Assembly: GCA_964607865.1 (NCBI GenBank) | Contig: CAZSLZ010000004.1 | Location: 1 to 53,536 of the forward strand | Direction: 5' to 3' | Length of the DNA stretch: 53,536 nucleotides | Source of the DNA: CAZSLZ01 sp964607865 | Lineage (GTDB): Bacteria; Vulcanimicrobiota; JAJTBE01; CAZSLZ01 | Notes under the pieces: generated by a model | The model's database searches: none | Seen by the model: only the letters and a program-made list of their open reading frames with translations | What the model was told of the DNA's origin: nothing | Position numbers and translations under genes: made by a program | Shown: positions 27,901 through 36,427 of the stretch, piece after piece | Layout: each line of letters starts with the position of its first letter | How positions within the stretch are numbered: position 1 is the first letter of the stretch

Positions 27901-28023
27901 ATGGTCTTTCTTCCTGAAGCTGACAGATATTTTTTTCTTATGTTTCTTTTTCGGGGAACCAGAAATACCCGATGAGCCTTCAGGTTTGTTATTTGTTTTT
28001 CTGTTGTTCGGTTTTTTACTCAT
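24949..28023 (-). CDS. large membrane protein with pseudokinase and propeller-like domains
   Basis: 1024 residues. Residues 1-390 are disordered and Lys/Glu-rich, carrying five copies of a short motif (FLSPDEF 167, FLSPEEM 218, LLPPEEL 273, VFTPSDI 337, VLSPDDI 367). Residues 398-630 match the eukaryotic-like kinase fold, with LILKEF (K428) and an interlobe VMERVDG, but the catalytic loop reads LTSLNPNQVM in place of HRDxKPxNxL, DFG is NYD (546-548) and the glycine loop lacks glycines, so it should not phosphorylate. A transmembrane helix (about 674-693) leads to an outer part of about 330 residues with repeated strand patterns like a beta propeller. Probably a phospho-signalling scaffold. 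Divergent from the gamma-carbonic-anhydrase-like gene. Confidence 0.8.
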   Translation of the reverse strand: MSKKPNNRKTNNKPEGSSGISGSPKKKHKKKISVSFRKKDHTLEPDPETTLQEEEAAPKPKYDPGSLLSEELSKPDKKTRKVVSFKVSKEGHDFAPLEKFEADHQAIAEETPETAPKKEEPSVLSVSEPSAPLEVHELTAVAGNIEVIPETQTPIEEEKEEKTEEEFLSPDEFIQLELSKKKPEKIAPETQEIELDTEEMAQLEHGLKFEPPDAEEEFLSPEEMWEKTYGDRKIKTPAEKLIQEQVQEIPPAIELEKKEPVVKKDDYETEELLLPPEELEIRPVLAGKPENAIETSIEADGNKETAELAELETYVKAEEKEESVLEKPQVDLSRHRVFTPSDITEEEKITEIVQLENLGPITQKKDVLSPDDIMESGELEEDFGSQALPVGTVLSEQYKIIKVVKERADRNTYVVKDIKITDKTLILKEFIPGKMSKEEYRSRRNRFQDNLWIIQSFDNPNLARIYKYFTENYREYYVMERVDGLTLEKLSEMNTRHFAEKEVVRWGLTLCDTIEFLHYRPKPFTLTSLNPNQVMVSTGGELKITNYDMQRFFNPNRTLEFMHDDPTRLYTDITYLARLLFFLLTKEYYKEGREVEWSEDVSEKLRKLLEITCREGQKTYGDIKDFRRKLEKTQRDEDEQAAPKKYNFSFKQLNFSFVKDLYLKFIDQEPHWLWLEGTAVFAIIVLFFLFYLAGRGYMKPSGMNLAYVAAGPKLVLVNQKTREAIHSTEMPYKIKEVIKTELNLLVREELGEKKHEKKEVLIIIDDSGIGHILDTRDLKEVDTFSMEKAPQQLILDEDKKILYALYPGDATIKLIDMETLKVKDIFPVGLEPTYMLLRKKTGETGAEKAEKKPVEWPEEFLIVGIGNGSQVAFFETDNGKMFNRMGIEGKPGPMLFSQNQEKIYLLTTDTGKILKIDYKKLKTQNAYKAFSGKNPTSMAMVPFDNDLWLSLTGENKIQEFQLDTDKVGEELTILENPGKIYYNRAYDELWIFKNSPPQVIIYNLENKNQSIIDLDNIPSSLTEF

Positions 28024-28185
28024 TTAATCCAGAGCCTCTATATATACTTTGTAAAATTCGTGATGAAAATATTTCTCCCTTTCTAAATTATAATTTCGTT
28101 TCAAAGTTACTTTAACATTTTAAAACAGGGTTTTTGCGGATTTTATATAATATTTTTTTACGAATAGAAAGTAAGTGGTGAAAAT

Positions 28186-28695
28186 ATGTTTGCTTCCTAT
28201 AATTATAAATATCCCGACATAAGTTACAAGGCCCTGATTATCGGAAACCCGTTTCTTGCCGGCCATCTTCTTGTCAGAGATTATGCAAGCATATGGCCCG
28301 GTGTGAGCGCCAGGGCCGATGTGGACAGAATAGAAATCGGAGAATATACTAACATACAGGATAATTCTACTTTGCATTGCGATCACGGAAACCCCCTTAT
28401 CATTGAAGATTATGTTACCGTGGGGCATGGGGTTACCCTTCATGGATGCCGGGTAGAAAACAACTGCCTTATTGGAATTGGGGCAATAGTGTTATCAGGA
28501 GCGGTTATTGAGGAAAATGTAATTCTGGGAGCAGGCAGCCTGGTTCCGGAAAATAAAGTTCTGGAAAAAGGAAAAGTCTATTTCGGTTCTCCGGCGCGCC
28601 CAATAAGAAATATTACCACGGAAGAAGTGGAAAAGATAAGAAAGTCGGCAATTAAATATTTGAATTATGCAAAAAGCTATTTAAAAGAAAGTTGA
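28186..28695 (+). CDS. gamma-carbonic anhydrase-like left-handed beta-helix protein
   Basis: 169 residues with hexapeptide repeats forming a left-handed beta helix, followed by a C-terminal helix. The three zinc-ligand histidines of the gamma-carbonic anhydrase family are in place: H64 (TLHCDH), H81 and H86 (VGHGVTLHGC). Many homologues (PaaY/CaiE-like) have other or no activity. The ribosome site is weak (GGTGAAAAT). The hrcA promoter overlaps its stop codon. Confidence 0.85.
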   Translation: MFASYNYKYPDISYKALIIGNPFLAGHLLVRDYASIWPGVSARADVDRIEIGEYTNIQDNSTLHCDHGNPLIIEDYVTVGHGVTLHGCRVENNCLIGIGAIVLSGAVIEENVILGAGSLVPENKVLEKGKVYFGSPARPIRNITTEEVEKIRKSAIKYLNYAKSYLKES

Positions 28696-28720
28696 TTTTT
28701 TTCTGAAAATATAATATTAT
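28692..28720 (+). promoter_or_regulatory. promoter of the hrcA-chaperonin-grpE operon
   Basis: TTGATT (28692-28697), a 17-base spacer and TATTAT (28715-28720), giving a leader of roughly 95 bases. No CIRCE operator (TTAGCACTC-N9-GAGTGCTAA) is visible here. Confidence 0.65.
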
Positions 28721-28821
28721 ATGTAACTGACTTTTATTCATAAAGGATTATAAGGAAACAAAAAACGACCTGTTAAATATGCTTCTTCAAGGAGGTTGAA
28801 AGGAAGTTTTTTCCGAAAATC

Positions 28822-29853
28822 ATGAATAGTTTATCTCAAAGACAACAGGATATACTTACAGCTTTGATTGAGGAGTATATAACCCTTGCTGAGCCGGTTT
28901 CATCAGGCATTATAACCGGAAAATATTCTATTCAGGCTTCTCCGGCAACGGTACGCAATGAAATGGCACGGCTGGAGCAACTGGGTTACCTTCATCAGCC
29001 CCATGCCTCGGCGGGAAGAATTCCCACCGACAGGGCTTATCGTTTCTATGTGAATTCTTTAATGAACAGAAACATTGATATACCCAGAGAGGTAAAACTG
29101 TTTCTGGAAGAGTTTGAAAATTTTGATGCCCAGATCCAGCGGCTTCTGGAGTATTCCAGCAAGAAACTCGCCGATTTGACCCATTATACATCTCTTATTC
29201 TGGCGCCCCGGTTAAGAAAAACCATGTTCAAATATCTCAAAATGTCTTCTCTGGAAGACAATCGGCTTTTAATTATTTTGATGACTAATACCGGAGCTAT
29301 TATAAATAAGCTCATACGCCTGGAACACCCCATGAATCAGGACATCCTGGAAAAAATGACCCGGATTCTCAATCACAGGCTGGAGGGAATGTTTCTGGGA
29401 GATATTCACATGGAATTTTTCTCTCAGTTTAATGAAAATTTGCCCGCAGAAATTTTGTCTAATCTAACCCTTTTAACCAGGGAAACCCTTCTGGGGGATG
29501 AAGACAGGTTTATTTACGACGGAGCTGTAAATTTAATGGAGCTTCCCGAGTTTCAGAATTTGAGCAAATTGAAAATTACCATGGAATTACTGGAAGAAGA
29601 AAAAACCGTGGCAGAAATCTTAAAAAAGACCCTGGATACCCAGGGGTTGAAAGTTTATATAGGAAAAGAACATAATCTGGGGCCCATAGAAGAATGTTCT
29701 CTTATAACCGCCACCTATAAACTGGGGAATGTTTCCATTGGAACGGTAGGGGTTCTGGGGCCCACACGCATGCCCTATCAAAGAATCATTCCAGTTGTAA
29801 GAAATTTCGCAACTATTTTCAGCAGAAAAATCACAGCAATTGCAAACAGTTGA
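28822..29853 (+). CDS. hrcA: heat-shock repressor HrcA
   Basis: A 343-residue regulator with an N-terminal winged helix (LSQRQQDILTALIEEYI, then SPATVRNEMARLEQLGYLHQPHASAGRIPT) and a GAF-like middle domain ending in VGVLGPTRMPYQRIIP. It normally binds CIRCE and needs GroEL to stay active. Here no CIRCE site or groEL is seen, and the next gene is a group III chaperonin, which may be its partner. GGAGG lies unusually far (over 20 bases) from ATG 28822, but no better start exists in frame. Confidence 0.94.
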   Translation: MNSLSQRQQDILTALIEEYITLAEPVSSGIITGKYSIQASPATVRNEMARLEQLGYLHQPHASAGRIPTDRAYRFYVNSLMNRNIDIPREVKLFLEEFENFDAQIQRLLEYSSKKLADLTHYTSLILAPRLRKTMFKYLKMSSLEDNRLLIILMTNTGAIINKLIRLEHPMNQDILEKMTRILNHRLEGMFLGDIHMEFFSQFNENLPAEILSNLTLLTRETLLGDEDRFIYDGAVNLMELPEFQNLSKLKITMELLEEEKTVAEILKKTLDTQGLKVYIGKEHNLGPIEECSLITATYKLGNVSIGTVGVLGPTRMPYQRIIPVVRNFATIFSRKITAIANS

Positions 29854-29866
29854 TACGGAGGAAGTT

Positions 29867-31444
29867 TTGAAAGAAAATACGCCCCAAAGCAAAACCGAAG
29901 TAAGCGAAAGGCTGAACGCACTCATAACCAACACCTCGGCGGTGCGGGCAATAACCGGCGCCGTGGAGGGGACAATCGGGCCCAAGGGGCTGGACACCAT
30001 GCTGGTGGACCGATCAGGAGATATAATTATTACCAATGATGGAGTTACCATTCTGGACAGAATGGATGTTTCTCACCCCGCCGCCCGAATGGTCATTAAC
30101 ATTGCACGCTCACAGAACGAAGAAATAGGCGACGGCACCACCACTGCAGTTATTATGGCCGGCACCCTTATTTCCGAGGGCCTGAACCATATAATAAAGG
30201 GAGTCCCCGTAACCAGGGTAATTGATGGCATTAACCAGGGAATTAATTTTGCCATGGAAGAAATGCAGAAGCGTACTATTCACCTGGATTCTATGGCAGA
30301 TGACCCCATAAGAAGCGTGGCGCTGATTGCCGGGCGTGGAGATAACGACGTTGCAGAGAAAGTTACCAGGGCCGCCCAGCTGCTGGGAAAAGAAAGACTC
30401 CTTGACCCTTCTTTCAAATTCAAGGAAATTATCAACGGAGTTGAAGGGGCTCAAAATGAGTTATTCGAAGGAATTATAGTAAAAAAACGGCCGGTAAACC
30501 AGGCAATACCCGCAGTTTTAGAAAACCCCCTTATTCTTTGTGTGGGAGATTGGCTGGATGTTGAAAAACCCGGAGAAGGAAGTTTGAATACAGAAATTGG
30601 ATTTCAACGATATATCCAGCAACAGGAAGAATTCATGAAAAATGTCCAGAAAATAATCGACCTGGGAATCAAAGCTGTGTTTATTGAAAAAAGCATCTCT
30701 TCCCCGGCAGAAGAATTACTCACCAATTCCGGTGTTATGGCAGTTACCAGGGTTTCATGGTCCCAGATGAAAAAAATATGCCAGCAAACCGGCGCAGTAG
30801 CTGTGAAAACTGCCAGCCTGAGCAGAAGTACAGAGGAAATAAAAAGCTGGTTGGGCCAGGCTGAAAAGGTCATGTGGAATTTGAAATTGAATAATATTAG
30901 AATAATAAGAGGCAAGGGTTCACCTACCGCCACTTTTATTGTTGGGGCGCCTACCCTGGAGGTTCTGGAAGAAAAGGAAAGGATTGCATTCGACGCAGCT
31001 TCTGCTGTTCAGGCCGCTTTAAAAGGCGGTGTAGTGGCAGGCGGCGGCGCCACCGAGTTGGCAATATCTCATAAATTAGTGGATTATCGCAGCAAAGTCA
31101 AGGGAATGGTGGCATTTGGCATAGATTGTGTAGTGGAAGCCTTGAGAAAGCCCATGTATCAGATTATCCTGAACGCAGGATTTAACCCATTGGAAAAAGT
31201 GGAAGAAATTCTGGCAGCCCAGAACAGCACCGGAAATTACAGCCTGGGTTTGAACTGTGATACCGGAGAAGTTGACGATATGAAAGAACAGAATATTCTG
31301 GACCCTGCCCCGGTAAAAATGCATGCTTTGAAAGCAGCGGTTGAAGTAGCCAGAGCTATTTTAAGAATTAATACAATTATAAAAATGAAAGAAACCAGGG
31401 TGTTTGAAGGCAATTATAATACTGGATATGAAAATTCACTGTAG
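29867..31444 (+). CDS. group III (archaeal-like, TCP-1/thermosome family) chaperonin
   Basis: A 525-residue chaperonin of the Cpn60/TCP-1 superfamily, closer in motifs to thermosomes than to GroEL: GTIGPKGLDTMLVD, the ATPase motif GDGTTTAVIMAG, and VVAGGGATELAISHKL in the C-terminal equatorial domain. The family is known as group III and lives in the dnaK operon of some anaerobic bacteria such as Carboxydothermus. It folds proteins in a double ring with a built-in lid and no GroES. TTG 29867 follows GGAGG at five bases; an upstream TTG (29840) overlaps hrcA. Operon: hrcA, this gene, grpE, dnaK. Confidence 0.9.
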   Translation: MKENTPQSKTEVSERLNALITNTSAVRAITGAVEGTIGPKGLDTMLVDRSGDIIITNDGVTILDRMDVSHPAARMVINIARSQNEEIGDGTTTAVIMAGTLISEGLNHIIKGVPVTRVIDGINQGINFAMEEMQKRTIHLDSMADDPIRSVALIAGRGDNDVAEKVTRAAQLLGKERLLDPSFKFKEIINGVEGAQNELFEGIIVKKRPVNQAIPAVLENPLILCVGDWLDVEKPGEGSLNTEIGFQRYIQQQEEFMKNVQKIIDLGIKAVFIEKSISSPAEELLTNSGVMAVTRVSWSQMKKICQQTGAVAVKTASLSRSTEEIKSWLGQAEKVMWNLKLNNIRIIRGKGSPTATFIVGAPTLEVLEEKERIAFDAASAVQAALKGGVVAGGGATELAISHKLVDYRSKVKGMVAFGIDCVVEALRKPMYQIILNAGFNPLEKVEEILAAQNSTGNYSLGLNCDTGEVDDMKEQNILDPAPVKMHALKAAVEVARAILRINTIIKMKETRVFEGNYNTGYENSL

Positions 31445-31470
31445 ATTATAAGATTAGAGGGTAGAAAATA

Positions 31471-33309
31471 ATGGCAAAAAGGAAAAACGAAGAAGAATAT
31501 GATACCGGCGAAATGGAGCAGGAAGATATAAATTCGGCAATTATGTCTGAGATAGAACAGGATCTGGAAATTGTCAGAAAAAATCAGAAGAAGAAAAATG
31601 AGCCAAGAGTAAGGGTCCGCGAGGAGCTTTTTCAGAAAGAAAAGCCTGCAGGAAAATCGAGTAAAATCGGTGATTTATCTATCAGCGATGATCTGGAGGA
31701 CCGGGTTTTTTCCCGTCTTGAAGGTAGGGAAACCGAAGAAGATACACCTGTTGATGAAGAAGAACAGGATTCCATGGAAATTCCATATCTGGAAGAAGAA
31801 GAAGATTTAGAAGAAGGCCAGCCGGAAAAAAACGAAAAAATACCCAGCGAGATCAGCCTTTTGCGGGGAAAAATAGACAGCCTGATGAGCAAGATAAAGA
31901 AGGGTGAAAAATTCGGCCCTGCCAAACCCGCCCCTCAGAAAGTTCCTGTAAAAGACCGTTTTTTAAACGATATGGACGAACAACTGGCATTATATTCCAA
32001 GGTAGCCCGGGCGGAGCAGGACGGCGCCGGCAACCAGGCTATTAAATCTGAAGTTGACAATATGCTGTCTGGTTTAAAAAGAATTCCCCTTGAAAAAGAG
32101 ATTCGGTTTTTTGGCAATCTTATTATGAATAATCGTTTTCTATCTTTTCTGAAGCCAAGGTTTTCAGAAATTCTTTCCCGGGGCCAGTTAGATCATTCTG
32201 TGCTGGTGGGTTTGTATAGAATCGCAGCGCGAATACTGGAAGATGAAGTAGCTAAAAAAGCTACCGACCTGGATCTTGCCCGGAAAAAAGTTCAAAGTTT
32301 AAAAAATAACACCCGTTTACTGGAAGAAGTGGTGGAAGCCAGTAAACACCGTAGCGAGGATGACGACCCCAATAAAACCCGTATATTGGAATTGTATGAA
32401 TCCGACGAGATTGATATACAGACCAAGTTTTTTTCTGAAAAGGAAGTGCGTAAATACCAGGCTGAGCTGGAGCAGAAAGACAAGGAAATTACTCGTCTTG
32501 AACATCAGATGAAACGTTTGCGGGAGGACTTCAAGAATTTCCGTACCCGCCAGCAGAAGGAAGTGGACAGGCTTGTAGTTGAGTCCAAGGAAAAAGTTTT
32601 TTTGGAACTGCTTACAGTGGTAGATAATTTCGACCGGGCCCTGGATGCCTCCAGGAACACTGCCAACGTGATGGCTATTATTCAGGGGTTCCAGTTAATC
32701 CATGAAGAATTCGGCAAGATATTGAAGAAGTTTGAAATCAAGGAAATCCCCGCCTTGGAGAAATCTTTTGACCCCTTCTACCATGAAGCCCTGATGAGAA
32801 AGAGCGTGGACGATATGCCCGACAGTATGGTTACTATGGTTTTAAGAAAAGGTTATATGCTGGGTGAAAAGGTAATGCGGCCAACCCAGGTTCAGACTTC
32901 AGATAATCCCAAGTGGGTTCTGGATGAACCGATTCCGGTTTTTGAGGAAGAAGATGAAGAAGAAGACGGGGAAAAAGAGCCTGTGGATGATTCCATAAAA
33001 AGCCTGCAGGATGAAATAAAGCAGCATTTGAAAAAAGAAGAAGTTCCGAAAAACGAAAAAGTACCCGCCAGTGAAGAGGAAAAACCTTTAAAAGAAGAAA
33101 ACATGGAAAAAGAACCAAAGAAAACTATCGAAAAACCGGCGGTTGTGAAAGATGAACCTGAAGTTGATTCCAGGCCGATTGAAAGAAACATGCCGGACAA
33201 AACAAAGGTTAAAGCTGAGGCAGTAAGAGAACCAGCAGAAGAATCTCTGAAAACGGAAAAAGCTGAAAATGATGAGGATTTTTCCGAGATGAATTTATAT
33301 GATGAATAA
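31471..33309 (+). CDS. grpE: GrpE-domain protein with very long N- and C-terminal extensions
   Basis: 612 residues, about three times a normal GrpE. The GrpE domain spans roughly 330-475: a coiled coil (KEITRLEHQMKRLREDFKNFRTR), DNFDRALDA, the GFQLIHEEFGKIL helix and the beta domain VLRKGYMLGEKVMRPTQV. Residues 1-160 are acidic and disordered; 160-325 are helical and of no family I know. The last 130 residues are Glu/Lys-rich. It is the nucleotide exchange factor for DnaK, encoded just downstream. The extension could be a scaffold linking the chaperonin and DnaK, which is only a guess. Confidence 0.88.
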   Translation: MAKRKNEEEYDTGEMEQEDINSAIMSEIEQDLEIVRKNQKKKNEPRVRVREELFQKEKPAGKSSKIGDLSISDDLEDRVFSRLEGRETEEDTPVDEEEQDSMEIPYLEEEEDLEEGQPEKNEKIPSEISLLRGKIDSLMSKIKKGEKFGPAKPAPQKVPVKDRFLNDMDEQLALYSKVARAEQDGAGNQAIKSEVDNMLSGLKRIPLEKEIRFFGNLIMNNRFLSFLKPRFSEILSRGQLDHSVLVGLYRIAARILEDEVAKKATDLDLARKKVQSLKNNTRLLEEVVEASKHRSEDDDPNKTRILELYESDEIDIQTKFFSEKEVRKYQAELEQKDKEITRLEHQMKRLREDFKNFRTRQQKEVDRLVVESKEKVFLELLTVVDNFDRALDASRNTANVMAIIQGFQLIHEEFGKILKKFEIKEIPALEKSFDPFYHEALMRKSVDDMPDSMVTMVLRKGYMLGEKVMRPTQVQTSDNPKWVLDEPIPVFEEEDEEEDGEKEPVDDSIKSLQDEIKQHLKKEEVPKNEKVPASEEEKPLKEENMEKEPKKTIEKPAVVKDEPEVDSRPIERNMPDKTKVKAEAVREPAEESLKTEKAENDEDFSEMNLYDE

Positions 33310-33411
33310 ACAAAAAATGTTAAATTTATATAAAAAAAACAGGATAATTGATGTCTTCCTTGATATATATTAAGTAACAGTTTTTTTACTGGTAACATTA
33401 GGAGGGACCAG

Positions 33412-35256
33412 ATGACTAATAAAGTTGTAGGCATAGATCTAGGGACGACCAATACAGTGGTTGGAATTGTTGAAGGTGGAGAGCCTACGGTTATTCCCAG
33501 CGCCGAGGGAGGCTATCTTTTCCCGTCGGTGGTGGGTTTTTCCAAAACCGGAGAAAGGCTGGTTGGATCAATCGCCAAACGTCAGTCAATAAGTAACCCT
33601 GAACGAACAATCATTTCCATAAAAAGGCAGATGGGAACCGATTACAAGGTGGAAATTGACGATAAAGAATATACCCCCCAGGAAATTTCCGCCATGATTT
33701 TGCAGAAATGTAAAACCGACGCTAAATCCTATCTGGGTTTTCCCGTGGAAAAAGCTGTGATTACTGTTCCCGCCTATTTTAACGATTCAGAACGCCAGGC
33801 CACCAAGGATGCCGGAACCATCGCAGGCCTGGAGGTAATCAGAATTATCAACGAGCCTACAGCATCAACACTGGCCTATGGGCTGGACAAGTTGGACGCC
33901 ACAGAAACCGTCCTGGTGTGGGACCTTGGGGGAGGAACTTTTGATGTATCTATTCTAGAGCTTGGCGGTGGTGTATTTGAGGTAAAATCCACTGCCGGTA
34001 ACATGCGTCTGGGTGGAGACGACTGGGACGAGAGAGTTATGGACTGGCTGGTTGACGAGTTCAAAAAAGCCAATGGCATAGATTTAAGGACCGACCGTGT
34101 GGCAATGCAGCGTTTGAAGGAAGCTTCAGAAGGCGCCAAGATTGCCCTTTCCACTGAGTTGGCAACAAAAATCAACCTTCCTTTTATTGCCGCCGATGCT
34201 ACCGGCCCCAAACATCTGGACCTGGAACTTTCCAGAGGCCAATTCCAGGAAATGACCCAGGATCTTGTGGATAAATGCGAGGAGCCGGCAAGCAGGGCGC
34301 TGGAAGATGCCAACCTGCGACAGCAGCAGATAGACCGTGTCCTTCTGGTAGGCGGTTCAACCCGTATGCCTGCGGTTCAGGATAAGGTCAGGACCATGTT
34401 CGGCAAGGAACCCAGCAGGGAAATTGACCCGGACAAAGTTGTGGCAATGGGCGCTGCAATTCAGGGCGCTATTCTGGCAGGAGAAGTTAAAGATATTGTG
34501 TTGCTGGACGTCACATCACTTTCACTGGGTATTGAAACTGTGGGGGGGGTGTTTACAACGCTGATAGAAAGAAACACCCAGATTCCCTGTTCTAAATCCA
34601 GAATTTTTACCACTGCCGCCGACGGGCAGACTGTAGTGGAAGTACACGTGCTGCAGGGTGAACGTGAAATCGCATCTCACAATAAATCCCTGGGCCGTTT
34701 CGAATTAAGAAATATCCCTCCTGCGCCGCGGGGAGTGCCTCAAATCGAGGTTACCTTTGAAATTGACGCCAACGGAATTGTAAATGTGTCGGCAAAAGAC
34801 CTTGCCACAGGCAACAAGCAGAAAATTACTATTCAATCTCCCACCAACCTCTCACAGGAAGAAATTGAGAGAATGGTGAAGGAAGCTGCGGTTTATGCTG
34901 AGGAAGACGCAAAGCGCCGTGAAGAGGCCCAGGTCAGAAACAAGGCTAATATTGAAATTGATACTGCTGAAAGAACCCTTCGTGAACTTTCAGATCAGAT
35001 ACCCCTGGAACAGCAGAGAAAACTCAGAGATTGTATCGACAGGCTCAGAATGTCCCTGCAGACTTACGATCTTGACAAGATCAAGGAAGATACAAAAACT
35101 CTCACCGACGCCATGTTTGCCATCAGCACCGAAGCTTATCTTTCCACTGGAACCGGAAAAGTGGAAGGTGATGAAGGCGAAGCAAAGGCTGACAAGAAAA
35201 CTGAGGAAGAGGAAGAGCCCAGCGAAGAAGATCTCTTTGGCTGGTTCCAGCAATAA
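33412..35256 (+). CDS. dnaK: chaperone DnaK (Hsp70)
   Basis: A 614-residue Hsp70. The ATPase domain begins VVGIDLGTTNTVVGI and holds the DLGGGTFDVSILELG and VLLVGGSTRMPAV loops; the substrate domain follows after DVTSLSLGIETVGG. The C-terminal tail is short and acidic, ending EEDLFGWFQQ in place of the common EEVD-like ending. AGGAGGGACC ribosome site. No dnaJ follows; the operon ends at a terminator. Confidence 0.96.
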   Translation: MTNKVVGIDLGTTNTVVGIVEGGEPTVIPSAEGGYLFPSVVGFSKTGERLVGSIAKRQSISNPERTIISIKRQMGTDYKVEIDDKEYTPQEISAMILQKCKTDAKSYLGFPVEKAVITVPAYFNDSERQATKDAGTIAGLEVIRIINEPTASTLAYGLDKLDATETVLVWDLGGGTFDVSILELGGGVFEVKSTAGNMRLGGDDWDERVMDWLVDEFKKANGIDLRTDRVAMQRLKEASEGAKIALSTELATKINLPFIAADATGPKHLDLELSRGQFQEMTQDLVDKCEEPASRALEDANLRQQQIDRVLLVGGSTRMPAVQDKVRTMFGKEPSREIDPDKVVAMGAAIQGAILAGEVKDIVLLDVTSLSLGIETVGGVFTTLIERNTQIPCSKSRIFTTAADGQTVVEVHVLQGEREIASHNKSLGRFELRNIPPAPRGVPQIEVTFEIDANGIVNVSAKDLATGNKQKITIQSPTNLSQEEIERMVKEAAVYAEEDAKRREEAQVRNKANIEIDTAERTLRELSDQIPLEQQRKLRDCIDRLRMSLQTYDLDKIKEDTKTLTDAMFAISTEAYLSTGTGKVEGDEGEAKADKKTEEEEEPSEEDLFGWFQQ

Positions 35257-35279
35257 AGTTAATAATTCTTACCACTTTA

Positions 35280-35312
35280 TTAAGCGGCGGATTTATCCGT
35301 CGCTAAGTTTTT
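35280..35312 (+). terminator. terminator of the dnaK operon
   Basis: AGCGGCGGAT pairs with ATCCGTCGCT (one G-U pair) across a tiny loop, followed by AAGTTTTT, 24 bases after dnaK. Confidence 0.85.
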
Positions 35313-35359
35313 AAGCGGATATTTCCAAAGTAACTGATGTAGATATTAAGGTTAAATTA

Positions 35360-36340
35360 ATGGAGAAAATTGGAATAACCACCACCATTCCTGTGGAAGT
35401 AATCTATGCTTCACAAAATGTAGCTGTGGATTTAAATAATATATTTATTACTGCCGGCGAGCCCGGAAAGATGGTAAGGGAAGCCGAGTTGGCTGGCCTG
35501 CCACGCAACCTTTGTTCCTGGGTCAAGGGTATTTATTCGGCAATTTTACAAAATCCCGATATAAAAACAGTGGTAGCTGTAACCGAGGGAGATTGTTCCA
35601 ACACCCTGGCAATGTTAAACCTGTTGAAGAATCAGGGAATTAAAATCATTAATTTTTCCTACCCTTATCAGAGGAACCCTGTTGAACTGAATCATTCCAT
35701 AGAACAACTGGAAAGTATTTTTGGTGTAAAGAGGCGAGAAACCGAGGAATGGAGGGTAAAATTGGACAGAATTCGAAAAAAGGCATTGGAAATTGATCGT
35801 CTGTCCTGGGAAGAAAACCGTATTACCGGAATGGAAAATCATCTGGCATTGATTTCCTGCAGCGATTTTGAACAGGACCCTGACAAATACGGGGAAAAGT
35901 TGGATCAACTTCTAGAAGAAGCCCGGAAGCGAGAACCCTTTTCTCAGAAAACCAGGCTTGGTTTCTGCGGTGTCCCTCCGATTTTTTCCGATTTTTATTC
36001 TACCCTGGAAAAACTGGATACCCGTATAGTATTTAATGAAATGCAGCGACAGTTTGCAATGCCGGGCAAATCTGAAAACGTTGTGGAACAATATTTGAGT
36101 TATACTTACCCATATTCTTATGAGATGAGAATAAAGGATATTAACCAGCAGATAAAAAAAAGACGGATAGAAGGAATGATTCATTATATTCAATCGTTTT
36201 GCCATCATCAAATTTATGATAACTCTCTCAAACAGGCTGTTTCCACTCCCGTTCTGACTCTGGAAGGCGATAAACCTGAAGAATTAAGGGAAAGAACCAG
36301 AATAAGACTGGAAAGTTTCCTGGAAATGTTGAAATTATAA
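35360..36340 (+). CDS. 2-hydroxyacyl-CoA dehydratase / BcrC-HgdB family protein
   Basis: A 326-residue protein related to the iron-sulfur subunits of 2-hydroxyacyl-CoA dehydratases and benzoyl-CoA reductases. Family features are PVEVIYASQNVAVDLNNIF near the N-terminus and three conserved cysteines, C52 (LCSWVKGIY), C79 (EGDCSN) and C281 (SFCHH), suited to hold a [4Fe-4S] cluster. The usual second subunit and the ASKHA activator ATPase are not adjacent, so it may be one of the stand-alone members of unknown reaction. Own transcription likely, after the dnaK terminator. Confidence 0.8.
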   Translation: MEKIGITTTIPVEVIYASQNVAVDLNNIFITAGEPGKMVREAELAGLPRNLCSWVKGIYSAILQNPDIKTVVAVTEGDCSNTLAMLNLLKNQGIKIINFSYPYQRNPVELNHSIEQLESIFGVKRRETEEWRVKLDRIRKKALEIDRLSWEENRITGMENHLALISCSDFEQDPDKYGEKLDQLLEEARKREPFSQKTRLGFCGVPPIFSDFYSTLEKLDTRIVFNEMQRQFAMPGKSENVVEQYLSYTYPYSYEMRIKDINQQIKKRRIEGMIHYIQSFCHHQIYDNSLKQAVSTPVLTLEGDKPEELRERTRIRLESFLEMLKL

Positions 36341-36427
36341 CCTGTTAATGGCAATTCAAAAGGAAAAAGGGTTATTCTGTGGAAATATCTCGAAAAAAAT
36401 GGACATAATTACGGAGGTTTTTAATAA

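Noticed and set aside
28696..28821. CIRCE operator before hrcA
   Set aside because: No TTAGCACTC or GAGTGCTAA arms or near matches were seen.
28801..28825. Leader peptide starting at a TTG and overlapping the hrcA ATG
   Set aside because: Its GGAGG directly abuts the TTG, leaving no room for a ribosome, and the 9-codon frame shows nothing notable.
32892..33452. 186-codon minus-strand frame rich in Ser and Phe
   Set aside because: Antisense of the Glu/Lys-rich GrpE tail; the low-complexity coding explains the open frame.
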